64,000 bases of DNA, taken from NCBI RefSeq assembly GCF_048771995.1, contig NC_133030.1, positions 52,846,501 to 52,910,500 of the forward strand. The letters run 5' to 3'. Position 1 is the first letter of the stretch; every line of letters starts with the position of its first letter. Under the pieces are notes generated by a model that saw only the letters and a program-made list of their open reading frames with translations, did not search any database and was not told the DNA's origin. Shown one piece after another: positions 1 through 13,200 of the stretch. The position numbers were made by a program, and so were the translations under genes. Source of the DNA: Taeniopygia guttata (Eukaryota; Chordata; Aves; Passeriformes; Estrildidae).

Positions 1-3000
1 AGAATATAAATTAAAAAAGAAATCCCTCTCCGTTGAACTTTGAGTGGAAAAACTATTACAACCACTTCACAATATCTCTAACAATTAAAGTTATTAGTGC
101 ATTTTGCTCAGAGGCGTAATGAAATTAAAGTCATATGTTATTCCTGAGTTCATTCTAATTGATTTAAATGAGGGTCAGAATGAATGCTAGACAAAATGCC
201 ATCAGTTTCTGTCTTAAGAGCATTGTGTACTGGTTTTTAATTTCTTTTATTAAAAAGCTTTTATATTTTCCCAAGTAATTTTAGTAATAAGGTATATATC
301 TTTTTAATTTTGGCCAGATTTGTTCACCACAATTCAGTAATGCAACTGCCTGAAACATTCATGCTATGCAGTGGTATATGTATGTATATATGAGGATTTA
401 TTTTCTTGTCTTTGTTGTTGCTTTTTTAATAGTCTTTGTCTTTTAGCTGGATCATCTGTCGTGTTCCTTCAGATAGCCTCTTTGATTTTTATTTTTATTT
501 TTAATTTTATTTTTGAGTCACTTTACAAATGGTCAGTCTATGGGGGCACTGCTGAGATTTTGTCATTCAAAGATACATTGGTGTTCTTAAATGTATGGTT
601 TGAAATGATCAAACATCTAACTGAGGCAATAAGCACTTTGTTGTTTACTCTTGCACGTGACTTCATATCTTGAAAGCATGCAATTTTGTCTTTTAATGTG
701 TCTTGTAAATGTCTTGTTTCCACATTTTATTGTTGCATTCACTTTTTATTCTGCTTTGTTTACGCACCTCTCAATCTGGATTAAGCAGGTCTGTGAATCT
801 TCTCAATGCATGCAAACTGAAAAAGCCTGCTCTAAGGTGAGGGATCCTTAATAGCTTTGTAGTGTTGAAGTTCAGTTGTTTTTCCTTTCCATTTCAATTC
901 AACACATAGAAAGTGGCTGTTTTAGTAAAAGCATTAACATGATAGAACTGTAATTATTATTGCCATTTTTAACATTTCCAGAAGTACATGTCTAAAACTT
1001 CCTCATCATTGATAAATGCATCACATGACTTAGATAATAATAATGTCAGTGGTGGTAATCTGCATTATTTCATACTAACATAATTTTTATTATGGGGGTA
1101 TTAGACTGCATTGCTGCCTTAAACAAGTTAAAAATTGTGCAACTAAATATTATCTTCTTAAATAATTGCAAATTCTCTCCTTTCATATCACTAATGTTCA
1201 AGCCAAATTCTGTTATACTCTTACAAACCTATAAGCTAAATTAGTATTTTTTGTCATTTTAAATTCCTTCTCAGGTGGCAGTGTATCTACTGTAGCTGTG
1301 GATATAATCACTGCTGTTTAACAGTCTAGCTAACAAAATGTCTATAATGCCAAAAGTGCGTTAATATAATGGAGTTGTAATCCTTGTTTCCAACCACCAA
1401 CTAATACTTCTCACTGGGCTTTCATTGTTGTGGAAAGTTAAAAATAAAATTTGTCAGAAGATAGCATTACTAACTAGTTTAAGCAGTGATGGACATAAAT
1501 CATAAGGGTTTAAAAAAAATTTACACCTGTGGTTGAAGAAGTTTTTATACTGATATGAAACTTCATTATTCAGAAAGAAGATAGAATTAAACTTCTAAAT
1601 TTTAGTCCCACCCTTTCATTTCTTATCCTCTAGTTCATCTTTTGAATGTTGACAGCTATAAAAATAAAACTCCAAGCAACATTAAAATTAGTTTCAAATT
1701 GTTTCTGTAACTTGATTTTTTTCTCAGATTAGTATACTTTGATAATGTCCTTTATTTAATTTTGGTGTAGGCTGATGTTGACGCTGCTTATCCTTAACGA
1801 AGAAAATATGAGTCAACATAAGCCTACACTGAAATTTTCCTAACCAGGAAAGGATGTAAAAATAAAAATTTGATCCTGACAAATCACAGAGGATGTTTCT
1901 GTAATTAATGTATATAATAGTGGAAGACACATGCTAATAAAGCTATTTTATTTGGAATAAACATTTTCAGTATCAAAGTTTTATTTTTTAACAGGAGTAG
2001 TATTAAATTGGATGATGTTATGAGATGTGGGGAGAATAGTTAAATATTAACAGTAAATTCTTTAATTGACTAGAGAAGGTTCTTTTTCATGCATTTGACA
2101 TTGAGATGACTTGGATAATGTTAGCCTAGTGTAGGAAGTACACTTCTGAAAATAAGACAGAACTAAATTCTTGTTGCTGCCTTTTCTCTTCCCCTATGAA
2201 TGTATTTTGTTCTGTCTTTGTGTAATTTTGCATTCTGCTTGCTCTCTTACATTGCTTTCTCCACAGAAACACTATTTTTTTAATTTCAGCTTAATCATTT
2301 GAAGCTTGTTTTTATTACAAGAATGCAGCACTGAACATCTATCCCACCATGGCATGTACCAGAAGGCTTTTTTGTCAAGCTGCCTGAGATGCACCTTAAC
2401 TTGCAGATCCGCCCCTGGATGGGCACTGCCTTCTTTTCAGAAGGGCAATTTCTTTCCAGAAAGACTCTGGTTCAGGTGTTCCCATCATTTCTGTAATTGA
2501 GTCTGATTTGAGATGTTGAAACATTCCCCTCCTTGCTGGTAAAAAGACATGGGGGAGCAGAAATAAGTTTGGGGTTTTTTTAAGCAGGTGGTGTACAGTT
2601 GCTAAGCTGAGCATTTCTTGACCAGACAGAAAAGTCTTGGTTCTTTTAGTTATGGAGAGCCATCTTACACCATGCATGAAGTGGAACAGAGGCAGAGGAG
2701 CTGAGATGACAGGGTAGGGATAGCTGTTAGGCACTGCTGGGGAGGTTTGGAGTAGTCCTCAAGAATTAGATGAGTATTCTGGTAAGCAGAGCATCTCTGG
2801 GGGGGTAGGGGGGCTAAGGAGGAGGAGGCTGGGGATGATAACAGGTGTGGCTAGGGGAAGACTGGCCTTAAAGGAGAAAGTACTGAAGTTTCCACAGTGG
2901 GATGGAGGATGTGGTTGGGATTTGGGTGGAGAGATGGGAACTGAAAAGCAATCATTGGTGTCACTGGTTTCTGGGGTGAGAGAGCTGCTGAAGGTAGTTA

Positions 3001-4105
3001 TTTAGTGTGGGGATTTTATAACTTAAAACAGATATTTTCACTGTGCTTTCTGCAGGGGAGAAAATAGTACAGGACTGAAATGGGGGGGGGAAATGAGACC
3101 CTGACACTGAGTTTTGTTGTTCAGCTGCTGCCATGGGGGTGATTCCTGCCCCAGTCTGGGTACTGCTGCCTGAGCCTCTGCTGCAAAGGGCCTGCAGCAA
3201 CTTGTAAAGCATTACCTGCTTTGGGGCCTCACCCTTAGCTGCTCCCTCTCTTGCTAGGAAGCACTGCTTTAGAGAGAAGTGCTTTGGTCAATAATTTGTC
3301 TCCTGTAAGGTGTAAGTTCTGGATGAGCTTCTCTTAATTTACTAAGTAACACTGCTTGTATTTTGGCTCCCATTTTTCCATCAGGGAGAGCTGGATGTCT
3401 AAGAGACGCCATAAAGTCACGCAGTAGGTCCCTTCATAGCTATCTTTGCAGGAAGGATGGTTGAAGAGTGAGAGGGTAGGGTGAGCTTTAAGCCTTAGAG
3501 AAACCTCCTGTCAGGACATGTGAGGAATCTAATCTATTCATACATGTAACTAGGAAGCTTACATTTTTGTCAACAATAAAAAATGCAGACTAGCTCACCA
3601 TTAATTGCAGGTTGGAGTATGTTAAAACTAGCTTTGAACCACAGAGTAATTGATACTGGATAAAGACCCAAAGTTAGCTTGCTTGTGTTCAAATTTCGAC
3701 ATACTTTTGGCATTCTCTGTAGTCTGGCTGGAAATGTCAGGCAATATACTTTCTCTTTAAATCTTTCACTTCTTCGTGAGAATCCAAAAGTCCAGAAGTA
3801 TGGAGTGGTAGTCAGAGATTTGAAACATGACCTGGAAAAGTGATTGCAACTACTCAATGAATTTGGTTTAGCCCATTTTCTGCTTTATGATTAAGGAAAA
3901 AGTAGTATGTTTATCTCTGTTGCACCAGATACTCAGCAAAACTCTTACATAGGCTCTTTAACAAATCAAATTAAGATTTTTTTTTTAAAAGTCATAGTTA
4001 TTTTTTTAGGGTTAGTGTTCTACTTGATACATTTCTCATAAATATTTATTGTAGGATATATACTTTTACAAGTGCCACTGTGAAACTTGCTCCTTGTTTT
4101 ATTAG
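1..4105 (+). other. EML1: EML1 intron (3' part), upstream of the first exon in the window
   Basis: AT-rich intronic DNA with no recognisable exon or gene. The open frames are short and unrelated to known proteins. Around 2780-2900 and 3080-3100 there are G-rich stretches, including an 8-9 base G run. The intron ends in a pyrimidine tract and TTAG acceptor at 4102-4105. The missing 5' EML1 exons must lie before base 1. Confidence 0.75.
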
Positions 4106-4240
4106 CACCATTAAGAGAACCAGTTCAGCTGAGCGTGTGTCCCCAGGAGGTCGGAGGGAAAGCTATGGAGATTCCAAAGGGAGTCGCAACCGCACTGGTT
4201 CCACCAGCAGTTCATCTAGTGGTAAAAAGAACAGTGAAAG
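4106..4240 (+). CDS. EML1: EML1 exon: basic Ser-rich linker (about residues 128-173)
   Basis: The exon starts after TTTTATTAG with one base completing a Ser codon, then reads TIKRTSSAERVSPGGRRESY and continues GDSKGSRNRTGSTSSSSSGK, ending KNSE with two bases of the next Ser codon; the donor is GTAATG. This closely matches the mammalian EML1 linker between the trimerisation domain and the HELP region. The segment is disordered, positively charged and rich in Ser. In this family the basic linker contributes to microtubule attachment and is a target of mitotic kinases. Confidence 0.95.
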
Positions 4241-7200
4241 GTAATGTCATCTAAGTATCTAACCCCTTTTCTCTGCCTCCTGCTCTAATAGTGAAATTAG
4301 TTTCTCTAGTGAACTTTGTTTTTCTTGTGTAAAATATTGGAAGCTTTTGTTTTTACAAAGCTCCAATTCTTGAATCCAAGTATGCATTAAAACATTTGAA
4401 ATAAAACAGGTTTTCATATTTAGATTAAATTTTGTTTGCCTTATTTCCAAACTATAAACAGTATGAGAACTTAGAGTTTCCCAGGAAAGTTCATAATTAT
4501 TAAACACGTCTTTTCTAATATTTTAGTGATTATCCCTTGGTCTTTATATTCCTGACAAGTGCTTCTTTGAGTTTCTGGTTGTGGTGCATTGACCCCAGCT
4601 GACATCTAAGTATCACACAGCCATTCACTTCCTGTCCCCAGTGGGATGAGGAGAAGAAAATAGGAAGAACAAAAGTGAGAAAACTCATACATCAAGATAA
4701 AGGTAGTTTAAGAAGTGGAGGAATGAGGGTGAAAAACCAAAACAGTTGCTGAAAAGCATTCAGTCACCACATCCCACGTGTAGATTGATGTCCAGCCACT
4801 CTCTGGGCTATGAGTGCCTTGATCTGACAGCCAGATTAAATATAAACGAAGAGAGAGGTTTACATGCAAGTGCTGTTCAATGAAGCAGAATGAAGTGATG
4901 CCTATCTCTGTGTATCTTTGATCATGTTTCTCTGTATTGCTGACAGCACAGAGAAAAGAGGATACCTTGTCCAAGGGTTTCAGACTTAGGATAGCCTTGA
5001 ACAAATAGCTGTTTCATTGAGGTTCATCCGTATTGTCAGTATAGGTCAATCAGTTCTTTCCTGTATTTCCTAGTCAGAATTTAGTTTCAGCCATGTCACT
5101 TGACCTGTTCTGTTGCAGTTTCCTTTGCAAGAAATGGTGTTGATGGTACTGTTTCACTTTCTCACTAATGATGTGACCATAAAAACACATTGTTAATGAA
5201 GCTCAACTAATAACTTAATTTACCTGCTCTCTTTGGACGTCAGTGTCATTACACGAGTCATTGTCAATGTGGCACAAAATATTCCTCCCTTTTTATCCCT
5301 TTAGCATATTTTCTTGAGTAATGAGTGACTGAGCTGATTGTGTACTATTTTACAACCCAGATATGGGTGATTACATTTTTAATAGCTAGGTTTCTGGCCT
5401 ATGTTTTCAGCTATGAAGCAAGACAGCAAGTGTGCAAACTATGGAACATAGAATAAGTTATGGATTGGGATAAAAGGGCAGACTAGTGAGGGTGGCACTT
5501 TGTGGCTGTTTGCTACAAGCTGCCTGAACAGGGGGAAGCGCATTGTATCTTTTACAGGCAGCTTGAAGCAGCCTCAAAGTCACAGGCCCTGGTTCTTGTG
5601 GGAGACTTTAACTACCTGGACATACACTAGAGAAGCAACACAGCAAAGCACAAACAGTCCAGGAGGTTCCTGGAAAGCATTGATGGAAACTTCCTGTCAA
5701 AGGTAGTGGAAGATCCCACGAGGAATAGTGTGCTGCTTGACCTTGTGATAACAAGCAGGGAAGGCCCTGTTGGAATGTGAAAGTTGGAAGCAGCTTTGGT
5801 TGTCACGACCATGAACTGGAGTTCAGAATCAGGAGGGGATGAAGCAGGGCAGCAAGTAAGATTTTAACCACGGACTTCAAAAGTCCTAACTTTAGCCTGC
5901 TCAGGAATCTTGGAAGAATCCTATAGGAGCAAGACCTGCAGGGAAGAGGGATCCAAGAGAGTTGGTTGGTATTCAATGATCACTTCCTCCAGGCTCAAGA
6001 ACCATGCATCCAGATGAGCATCAGGAAAAGTGGACAAGAGACCTACATGCATGGATAAAGGAGAAGGTGTTCTGGTGGACAACAGGCTGTCTGTGGGTCG
6101 TGTCCAAGTGAGCCCTGGTGGCCAGGAAGGCCAGTGGAATCCTAGGATGCAATAGGAAGAGCATTGCCAGCAGGTTGAGGGAGGTGATCCTATATAAAAT
6201 CATAGAATTTTCAAGGTTGGATGAGACCTTTTAGATCATCAAGTCCAGCCATCCCATTCTGCCCTTCTACTTGGCCTTGGTGAGGCCCATCTGGGGTGCT
6301 GTGTCCGGTTCTGGGCTCCTCAGTACAAGAGGGACATGGAGCTCCTGGAGTGAGTCCAGCAGAGGGCTACAAAGTTGATCAAGGAACTGGAACAGGTCTC
6401 TTACAAGGAAAGGCTGATGTAGCTGGACCTGTTCAGCCTCAAGAAGACAACTGAGAGAGGACCTCATTGATGTCTACAAGTATCTGAGCAGAGGGTGTCA
6501 TGACAATGAAGCCAGGCTCTTCTTAGTAGTGCCAAGCAATAAATAGAGACAATGGGCAGAAACTGATGCACAGGAATAGGAGGAAAAATGTTTTTACCAT
6601 GTGAGTGACAGAGCACTAGAAGAGATTGTCCAGAGAGACTCCCTCAGTGGGGATATCTGAGAACTATCTGGACACAATTCTGTGCCATGTGCTCTGGTAC
6701 AACCTTGCTTGAGCAGGGAGGTTGGACCAGGTGAACAACTGCGATCCCTTCCAACCTGACCTGTGACTCAGTGAAAGGATTAGCAAATTAAAGGAATACT
6801 GGAAAAATTTAAATGCTATCAGAAAAAATGTTATAAAATTGTAACCAAGGAAGAGGTAATATTTACCCAAATAAAATGTCGTTTGCATTCTGCATCCATG
6901 CATGTGAATGAAGTTTTGATAAGCCAAGAGAATTGCAAAGGATTGGGCCTTCTGGTACTTCCGGAAATTTGACTCTATCTTAGCATCTGATTTTTTTTCC
7001 CTTAACATTTTTGTAACATAATTATAAGCAAAAAATAACTAATAGATGTGGGTTTCATTTTGTTTCTAAGATTTTTTATTTCAAGATTTCTAAAAGACAA
7101 ATATAACTGAAATAAATAAATAAATATCCATAAATAAATATTACTTTTGATAGGAAAAGCAATCTTTTATTAGTTTACTTAGGAACATCTGCATGTGCAG

Positions 7201-10200
7201 ATTTAAGCAAAATCTTTTCTCAGACCTTTGTAGAGAATGTATATCTGCGCACATCCGAATCAGCAAACCAAGAATCAACAATCTTAGGGACAAGTGAGCC
7301 TGAAAGGTTTGAAAGGCGAAACCAAGCAAAACCCATGACCAGTGAAAGGACAGCTAAAAACCAGCTCACTCTAATTTAAGCTGCAAATTCTGTAAAGTGT
7401 TGCAGCGGTGTGTAACTTCATGCAGCTACATTGCCTTGGTGAAGTCGTTAGCATGGAGCTGCTGTTGTCTGTATGGATCTCTTGAAATGGCTGGATATTT
7501 TTTCTAAGGCTTTGCTTTTGATTTTGCATCTATGTATAACTTCCTACTCTATCACACATATCAAATTGTATCAATAGCCATTATGTGGTGACCTCATTGA
7601 TTAAAATAATTTATCTTCTATAAACAAAACAAACGTGTTATGGATACTTAGATGGGTCGACTTGTTTCTGGAATATGAACAGCAGTTATTTCACCTATCA
7701 ATGGTGAATCTCATTGCTTTTCTAATTTGCTGTAGTAATTTACTGTAGTTTTTGAAAAAGTTTTAATAAACATGATCCTACAGTCCCCTTGCTCTGTGTA
7801 ATTTATCTTATATAAAAAATTGCATTAGATCAAGTGCCAAAAAGATTAAGTCAGTGTGTTTTATGCAGTGGAGGATCTACAGGTCAAAATCTAAAACAAT
7901 ACGGTGCTTTGCAAAGTCAGTTTTATGGATATAGCTCTGATCCTGCTACCTGTTTAAGGTGACAATTATCTGAAATTAGTTATATGTTAATCCTAGTAAA
8001 CACATGAAGTGAGACTACTAGATTATTCACTTAAATTAAGGAAAGACATTAAATATGACTTTTGTGAGCTATATAAATGTACTGTACACTTAAAAATTAA
8101 TTCCAAACTAGCTGAGAAATAAAAACATTGCAACAAAATAATGGTTATCTGTACTTGAGAAGCCTTTTTAATTTTTACATACTATTTCAACAGAAACACA
8201 ATGGTTATGTAATCTTGCAATTGTTAGGCCACAAAGGGTTGAAATACTCACTTGGGATTTGGGGAGAAGGTCCAGCACGCAAGGCATGCAGTGGTTAAAT
8301 AAAGTGCAAGTATTCCAAGGAACTAATCAAGAGCATGTGTTAGATTGCCTCAACTGGTGCTCATGATGTAGGTACCACTGTGAAAACAGTCATTGTATGG
8401 TTAGAGACTTTTCCCTTAATTTCTGTCCCATGCAGCCTGTTCAGCACCCCAGCTTTCACGTCCTTGAAGAATGAGTGTCCTGATCCTGTGACAGAGGCTG
8501 GCTAAAGACTTGCCTTATGATTCCTCTCAAAACAGAGCAACCATGCAAAATACAAAGCAAGAGTTATGGGAAGGAAAATGATGATTCTGTACACTGGGAC
8601 TAGGACTGTCCCCCAATAGTGACAGTATGTGTGAAAGAGTGAGGAAGAGTGTGTTAACCTAACCATCTACTCACAGTCTGTTTGTACCCTTGACCCCTTT
8701 GCATCCCTTCCAGCTTGAGCTATTCCATGACTCTGTTTTTGAAAGCGTGGAGGGTTGTAGGCTGTTATGCAAAGCCAGGATGCTATAGAAAGCTCTTTCA
8801 AGCAGCTTTAAGCATAAGGAGATGACCATAATCTCCCATGCTGCTGTCAAGTGTCCCTACTCCTGTAGCTATCAGCCAGGAGTAAGCCTTCCTGAGGGTT
8901 AGTTAAGTAGGATGTGACTCAAGTTCAGGAAAAAGGGTAGCCAGGGCTGTGAGCTGTGTGTGGTTAGGCTTTGTATAATTAGGAAGTACAGATGATTTGC
9001 TTTATTACTGTCATGAATCAGCCTTTCACATTTGCTTGATTAGCTTGAATAGGTCGGCATGGTCTGTTCAGAGCTAGGGACTGTTTTGTCTCTAATATGG
9101 CAGCATTTCTGACTAGTGCTTCATCCCATAAGGTTTTTTGTTTTCTAAAAATATCTTCATTTGTAAGAGAAAATGTTCATCTTGGTGTTAACAATGGCAG
9201 CACATCATGCTATTTATATAAATGACATTGGCTGTGTATGCCAGCTTGAAGCATGTATTTTGATGCATGATTAACACAAAGGCTGATATTATGGAAAGTT
9301 GCTAAATCAGGAGTAGAATCAGGATTAATTTGGTTTAGGTTTATCATTAAGTAAAGTATTTTTCTCAATGTAAATGTCAAACCAAAGCAAAGGGAAAAAT
9401 ACAATAGAATTATTTGCTACATCTTTCATTGTAGTGAGAGAATCTTTTATGCTTAGATAAAAAAACCTGTGTGCAAAAAAACAGTTTCTTTTTTTGGTTT
9501 CTCCTTATCTGCTCACTGCAGTCTAGGAGAGGGTGTTGAAATGGCATCAAGCTCTAGGAATACTTTGTATTTTAGCATTTCTCCATCAGAATGATGAGGG
9601 TTCACCCATTTCGGGATCACCCTAAGAAATGTACAGCAGTTATCTTATACTTCAGAAGTTTTATTGCATTAAAAAAGAGAGAACTGGGAAGAGAAATAAC
9701 TGCATAATATAAATTTGTGTCCCTTCCATTCTTCATCAGAAACAATACCCTCAATCTTGATTTACAGGGGCAAAAGACAAAAACAAGTGACTAGACACAA
9801 ATTTCTTGATAAAGATTCCTTCCTTTTGGCTGGGGTAGTACTATCCAGAGAGCTTCTCAACATGCTGTATGTATTCTCCCCACAAGTTTTCCCAATTTTT
9901 TTCTCAAGACAAAAAGAAAAACCCATTTTCAGTTGTCTTGCAGGCAGCTGTGCCGTGACAAATAGAAGACATTTTAATCATGGTTATGTGCTTTCTGTGT
10001 TTTACCAAGTATTGTCATTCACCCAGGGACAACTGGGCAGCTCCATGTTTTATGTAAAATCTTTGGAAAAGACAGGATTCAAACTTTGATTTGCTCCAGG
10101 CTGGAAACAAAAAAAAAAGATACAGCTGTTTGTGGCCAGTTTCTGTGCTCTCCTGTAATTGGACTAACTTCACAGAAGAAAAGAATTCAGTAGTTAGTAG

Positions 10201-13200
10201 AGGAAGATCTATAATTTTGATAATGTAATGTGAATTGAATGTTAAATGCCATCGAGGATGTTTACTGGTTTTAACTGTGTTTGCCTGGGGATTTACTATG
10301 CAAATAATTTAATGAAAAAGTATTATTATTCACACATACACTCAACAAAAATTTATATTCTTTTATTTTTAGTTTTACATCATATTGATACATATACATG
10401 TGCAGAATGTATGTGCATGCTTTTAAAATAGTAATTTCTTCATTATTTTCACAGCAAACCCAAGGAACCAATGTTCAGTGCAGGTAGGAACTTTTAAAAT
10501 TTTTAAGCAGATAGTAATTGTGATTGGATTCACCCACTAGCCCCCTTTCTTCTGTGGATGCCTAGAAATTGGTGCCTAGAATTGGGAATCTAAACATGAT
10601 ACTTACAGGCTGCTGTTGATATATTATTTAAAAGTTGATCAGTTCACTCTAGATTTTATCAATCCAATATATTTATTTCACAGTTTTGGTAATCTATCTT
10701 TAATTTCAAAAGCAATTCAATTTTTCCCAACTTAGGTATTATCTTTGCTGAAAGATTTTGAAAGTGAAATAGTAGGTGTAAGTGAAAGCAATGTTTGTCC
10801 TTGTCATTAGACAGTTAAAATTTTTGAAGAGTTTAAAAAAAAATATGAAGCTGAGTATTGTATATAACAGTTATTTTTGTTCTGAAAAGTCATCAGCAAC
10901 TAAAATAAAGATTTATTTTGACAAAATAGGGAAGGGAAAAAACCCTGTTGATTTATCAGATGTATTGTATTATTTTTATGCATAGTTCTGTGACAGTAAT
11001 CATACATTAAGCTGAAAAAGTTGGAGATCTTTTGTTTACTGCATGGATTGATCAGCATCCAACAAAGCTCTTAAGCCATACTTCAGAGTTTAATGTAACT
11101 GATTTTGAAGTCAATAATACATGAGATTAAATAAGCACTTAAGTCTCTTGTGACAATATATTCATGGTTCATGTCCCTTCCATGAAAACTGGTGGTTTAG
11201 AAAAAGAAAACTTCTGATTTGAACAGAATATGCTTTCCTTGCATATTTCCTTGCTTCCCTTATACCGTGTAAAAAAAGGTGTTTATAATATTTTTTCTTC
11301 TGCCAGTTTTCCCATAGATAGAAGTCAGTAATTAAACAGGTGTGACACTACATTGATGTCCTTCTCACCTAGACAATGAAATGCATGTTTTTTCTAAGAA
11401 AGCTATACTTGGTATTTTACTTAAGTATATCCTTACATAATGGAATTTAAGCCAGTTTTTAATGGCAGAACCAAACAGAGGCCCCTAACTGAGGAAAGAG
11501 GTTTAGAAAGTAATTACCCAGTGTATGGCTGAGTGTTTTGTCAAGCCCCAGGTTAGCCTGCAGCAGACTAAGACTGGACAGCTTCTAGAGCAGGTATTTA
11601 GAGAGTTATTGTATTCAAACACATCTTTATCTAGCCCTTCTGTCTCTGTCTCTGTAATCACAAGGGAAGCGCCGTGTGACACACTGCAAAGGTAGGCTTC
11701 ACTTCCAAAACCTCATAGCTCTCAAAGCAAAATGGTTCTGCTGGGATAAAAGACAATATTATATCAGCTCAATATTATACAGCTGTTTTCTAACTTGTAT
11801 GCATTTTGCAATGTTAAAACTTTTCTAGTTCTTTTGAGTGAAACCAAAATGTTATACCATTATTTATACCATTTATACCATTATGTTATACCATTTATTA
11901 TACGATCTACTGAATTATAACCCTCAGGTGCACTTTAATCATAATAACGGGTTATAATTTGTATTCCTGTGGACTTATTCCTAAGAATTTGAATTAGAAA
12001 AAAGATGTTGAGAGAGCTATATGGCAACATGTGGATGTTCACTGTGTTTGAAATGGCATTCTGCACTTCTGCTGAAATTCGTATAGAATTTGCCCCTTTG
12101 TTGGCTGTTTTGCTGTTAGCATAACATGATCATAGAAGCCTTTGTTTTTTCTTGCTTTTTCTTATTAAATAGATTTGTAGATTTTTCTGAATCTTAAACA
12201 GACATAGGCCTACAACTAATTTCTCATTGCTTCTTGCTTAGTGTCATAAAGCAGAGTCACATGTGATAAACATACCATGTTGGTGTCTAAAGCTTTAGTT
12301 AAGTTGTAGTGTAAATATGCACATTTTTGATGCATGTTTATATCTGTGATCTAATCACAGATTTGTCTGCTTTTTAGAAATAGCTATAGCCTAACAGTTC
12401 TTCCACTAATCACCGTCTTTCAGCTTTGCAATAAATGTGAATTTAACAAAGCAAAAAATGTTTGTTCTCAAGGCAAAGTCTATTAGAGAGTCTCTACCTC
12501 TGTGTATTCTTTGTGCAAATTTATACCTGCAATCAGTGGTGGTCTCCTTTGCAGATCCCACTGGCACTGATGCCCATCTTATTTCAGTTCATTAACTGCT
12601 CATTTATGCAACAACAATATCAAATTTACAAAACCGCAGATGTAAAAGATACATTTGTCTAAAAGTTTCACTGTTGGTCTGTCTTTGTAGTTTGATGATT
12701 GTCTGTCTATACATCTATATCTTTACATTTAGAAATCTATTGTCTTATAAACTTACTTAAGAAAAACATGAAAAAGAGGAGATTGATGGTGTAGATAATG
12801 TATTTGCGTTAGGAACAAAAACTAGTAGAGACAGAATATTACCAGAAGTTAGAAATTAGTACACAATGGGACCTCTATGCCTGACCTAATCAGCCTAAGT
12901 TCTTCTTTACAGTTAGGAGAGAGACATACACACATTTTGAAGGCATAATTTATATACTTGTTGTAATACACTTGATATAGTTTACTGGTTAGTATATACT
13001 TTCCTAGTCTGGTGTGACTAGGTCAAATGCTCCCACTGTAGATGGTTAAATGCAAGCTTTATGAGTTCTGCAAGCTTCAGGTGAGAAAAACAGCTTGGTG
13101 AATTAAACTTTGGTTCATTCACAGCCAGTAGTTGTCATTGCTGAAAATCTGTTGACTTCCAGTGCACCAGCATCAGCAGTGTTGGCACGTGTTTGAAGCT

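Larger units (their letters stand above)
4241..10454 (+). other. EML1: EML1 intron with CR1 and LTR remnants
   Basis: A 6.2 kb U2-type intron. It holds an LTR remnant at about 4583-4810 and a rearranged CR1 LINE at about 5488-6772. The rest is AT-rich unique sequence. The 124-codon open frame at 9715-10089 has no recognisable homology and is probably chance. Confidence 0.8.

Noticed and set aside
5500..5812. Open frames at 5500-5706 (+) and 5627-5812 (-) as genes
   Set aside because: Both lie in the endonuclease part of a broken CR1 LINE; the frames are remnants or antisense shadows of it.
9715..10089. 124-codon open frame upstream of the 29-nt EML1 exon
   Set aside because: No homology recognised; it does not end at a donor in a phase that fits the EML1 reading frame.
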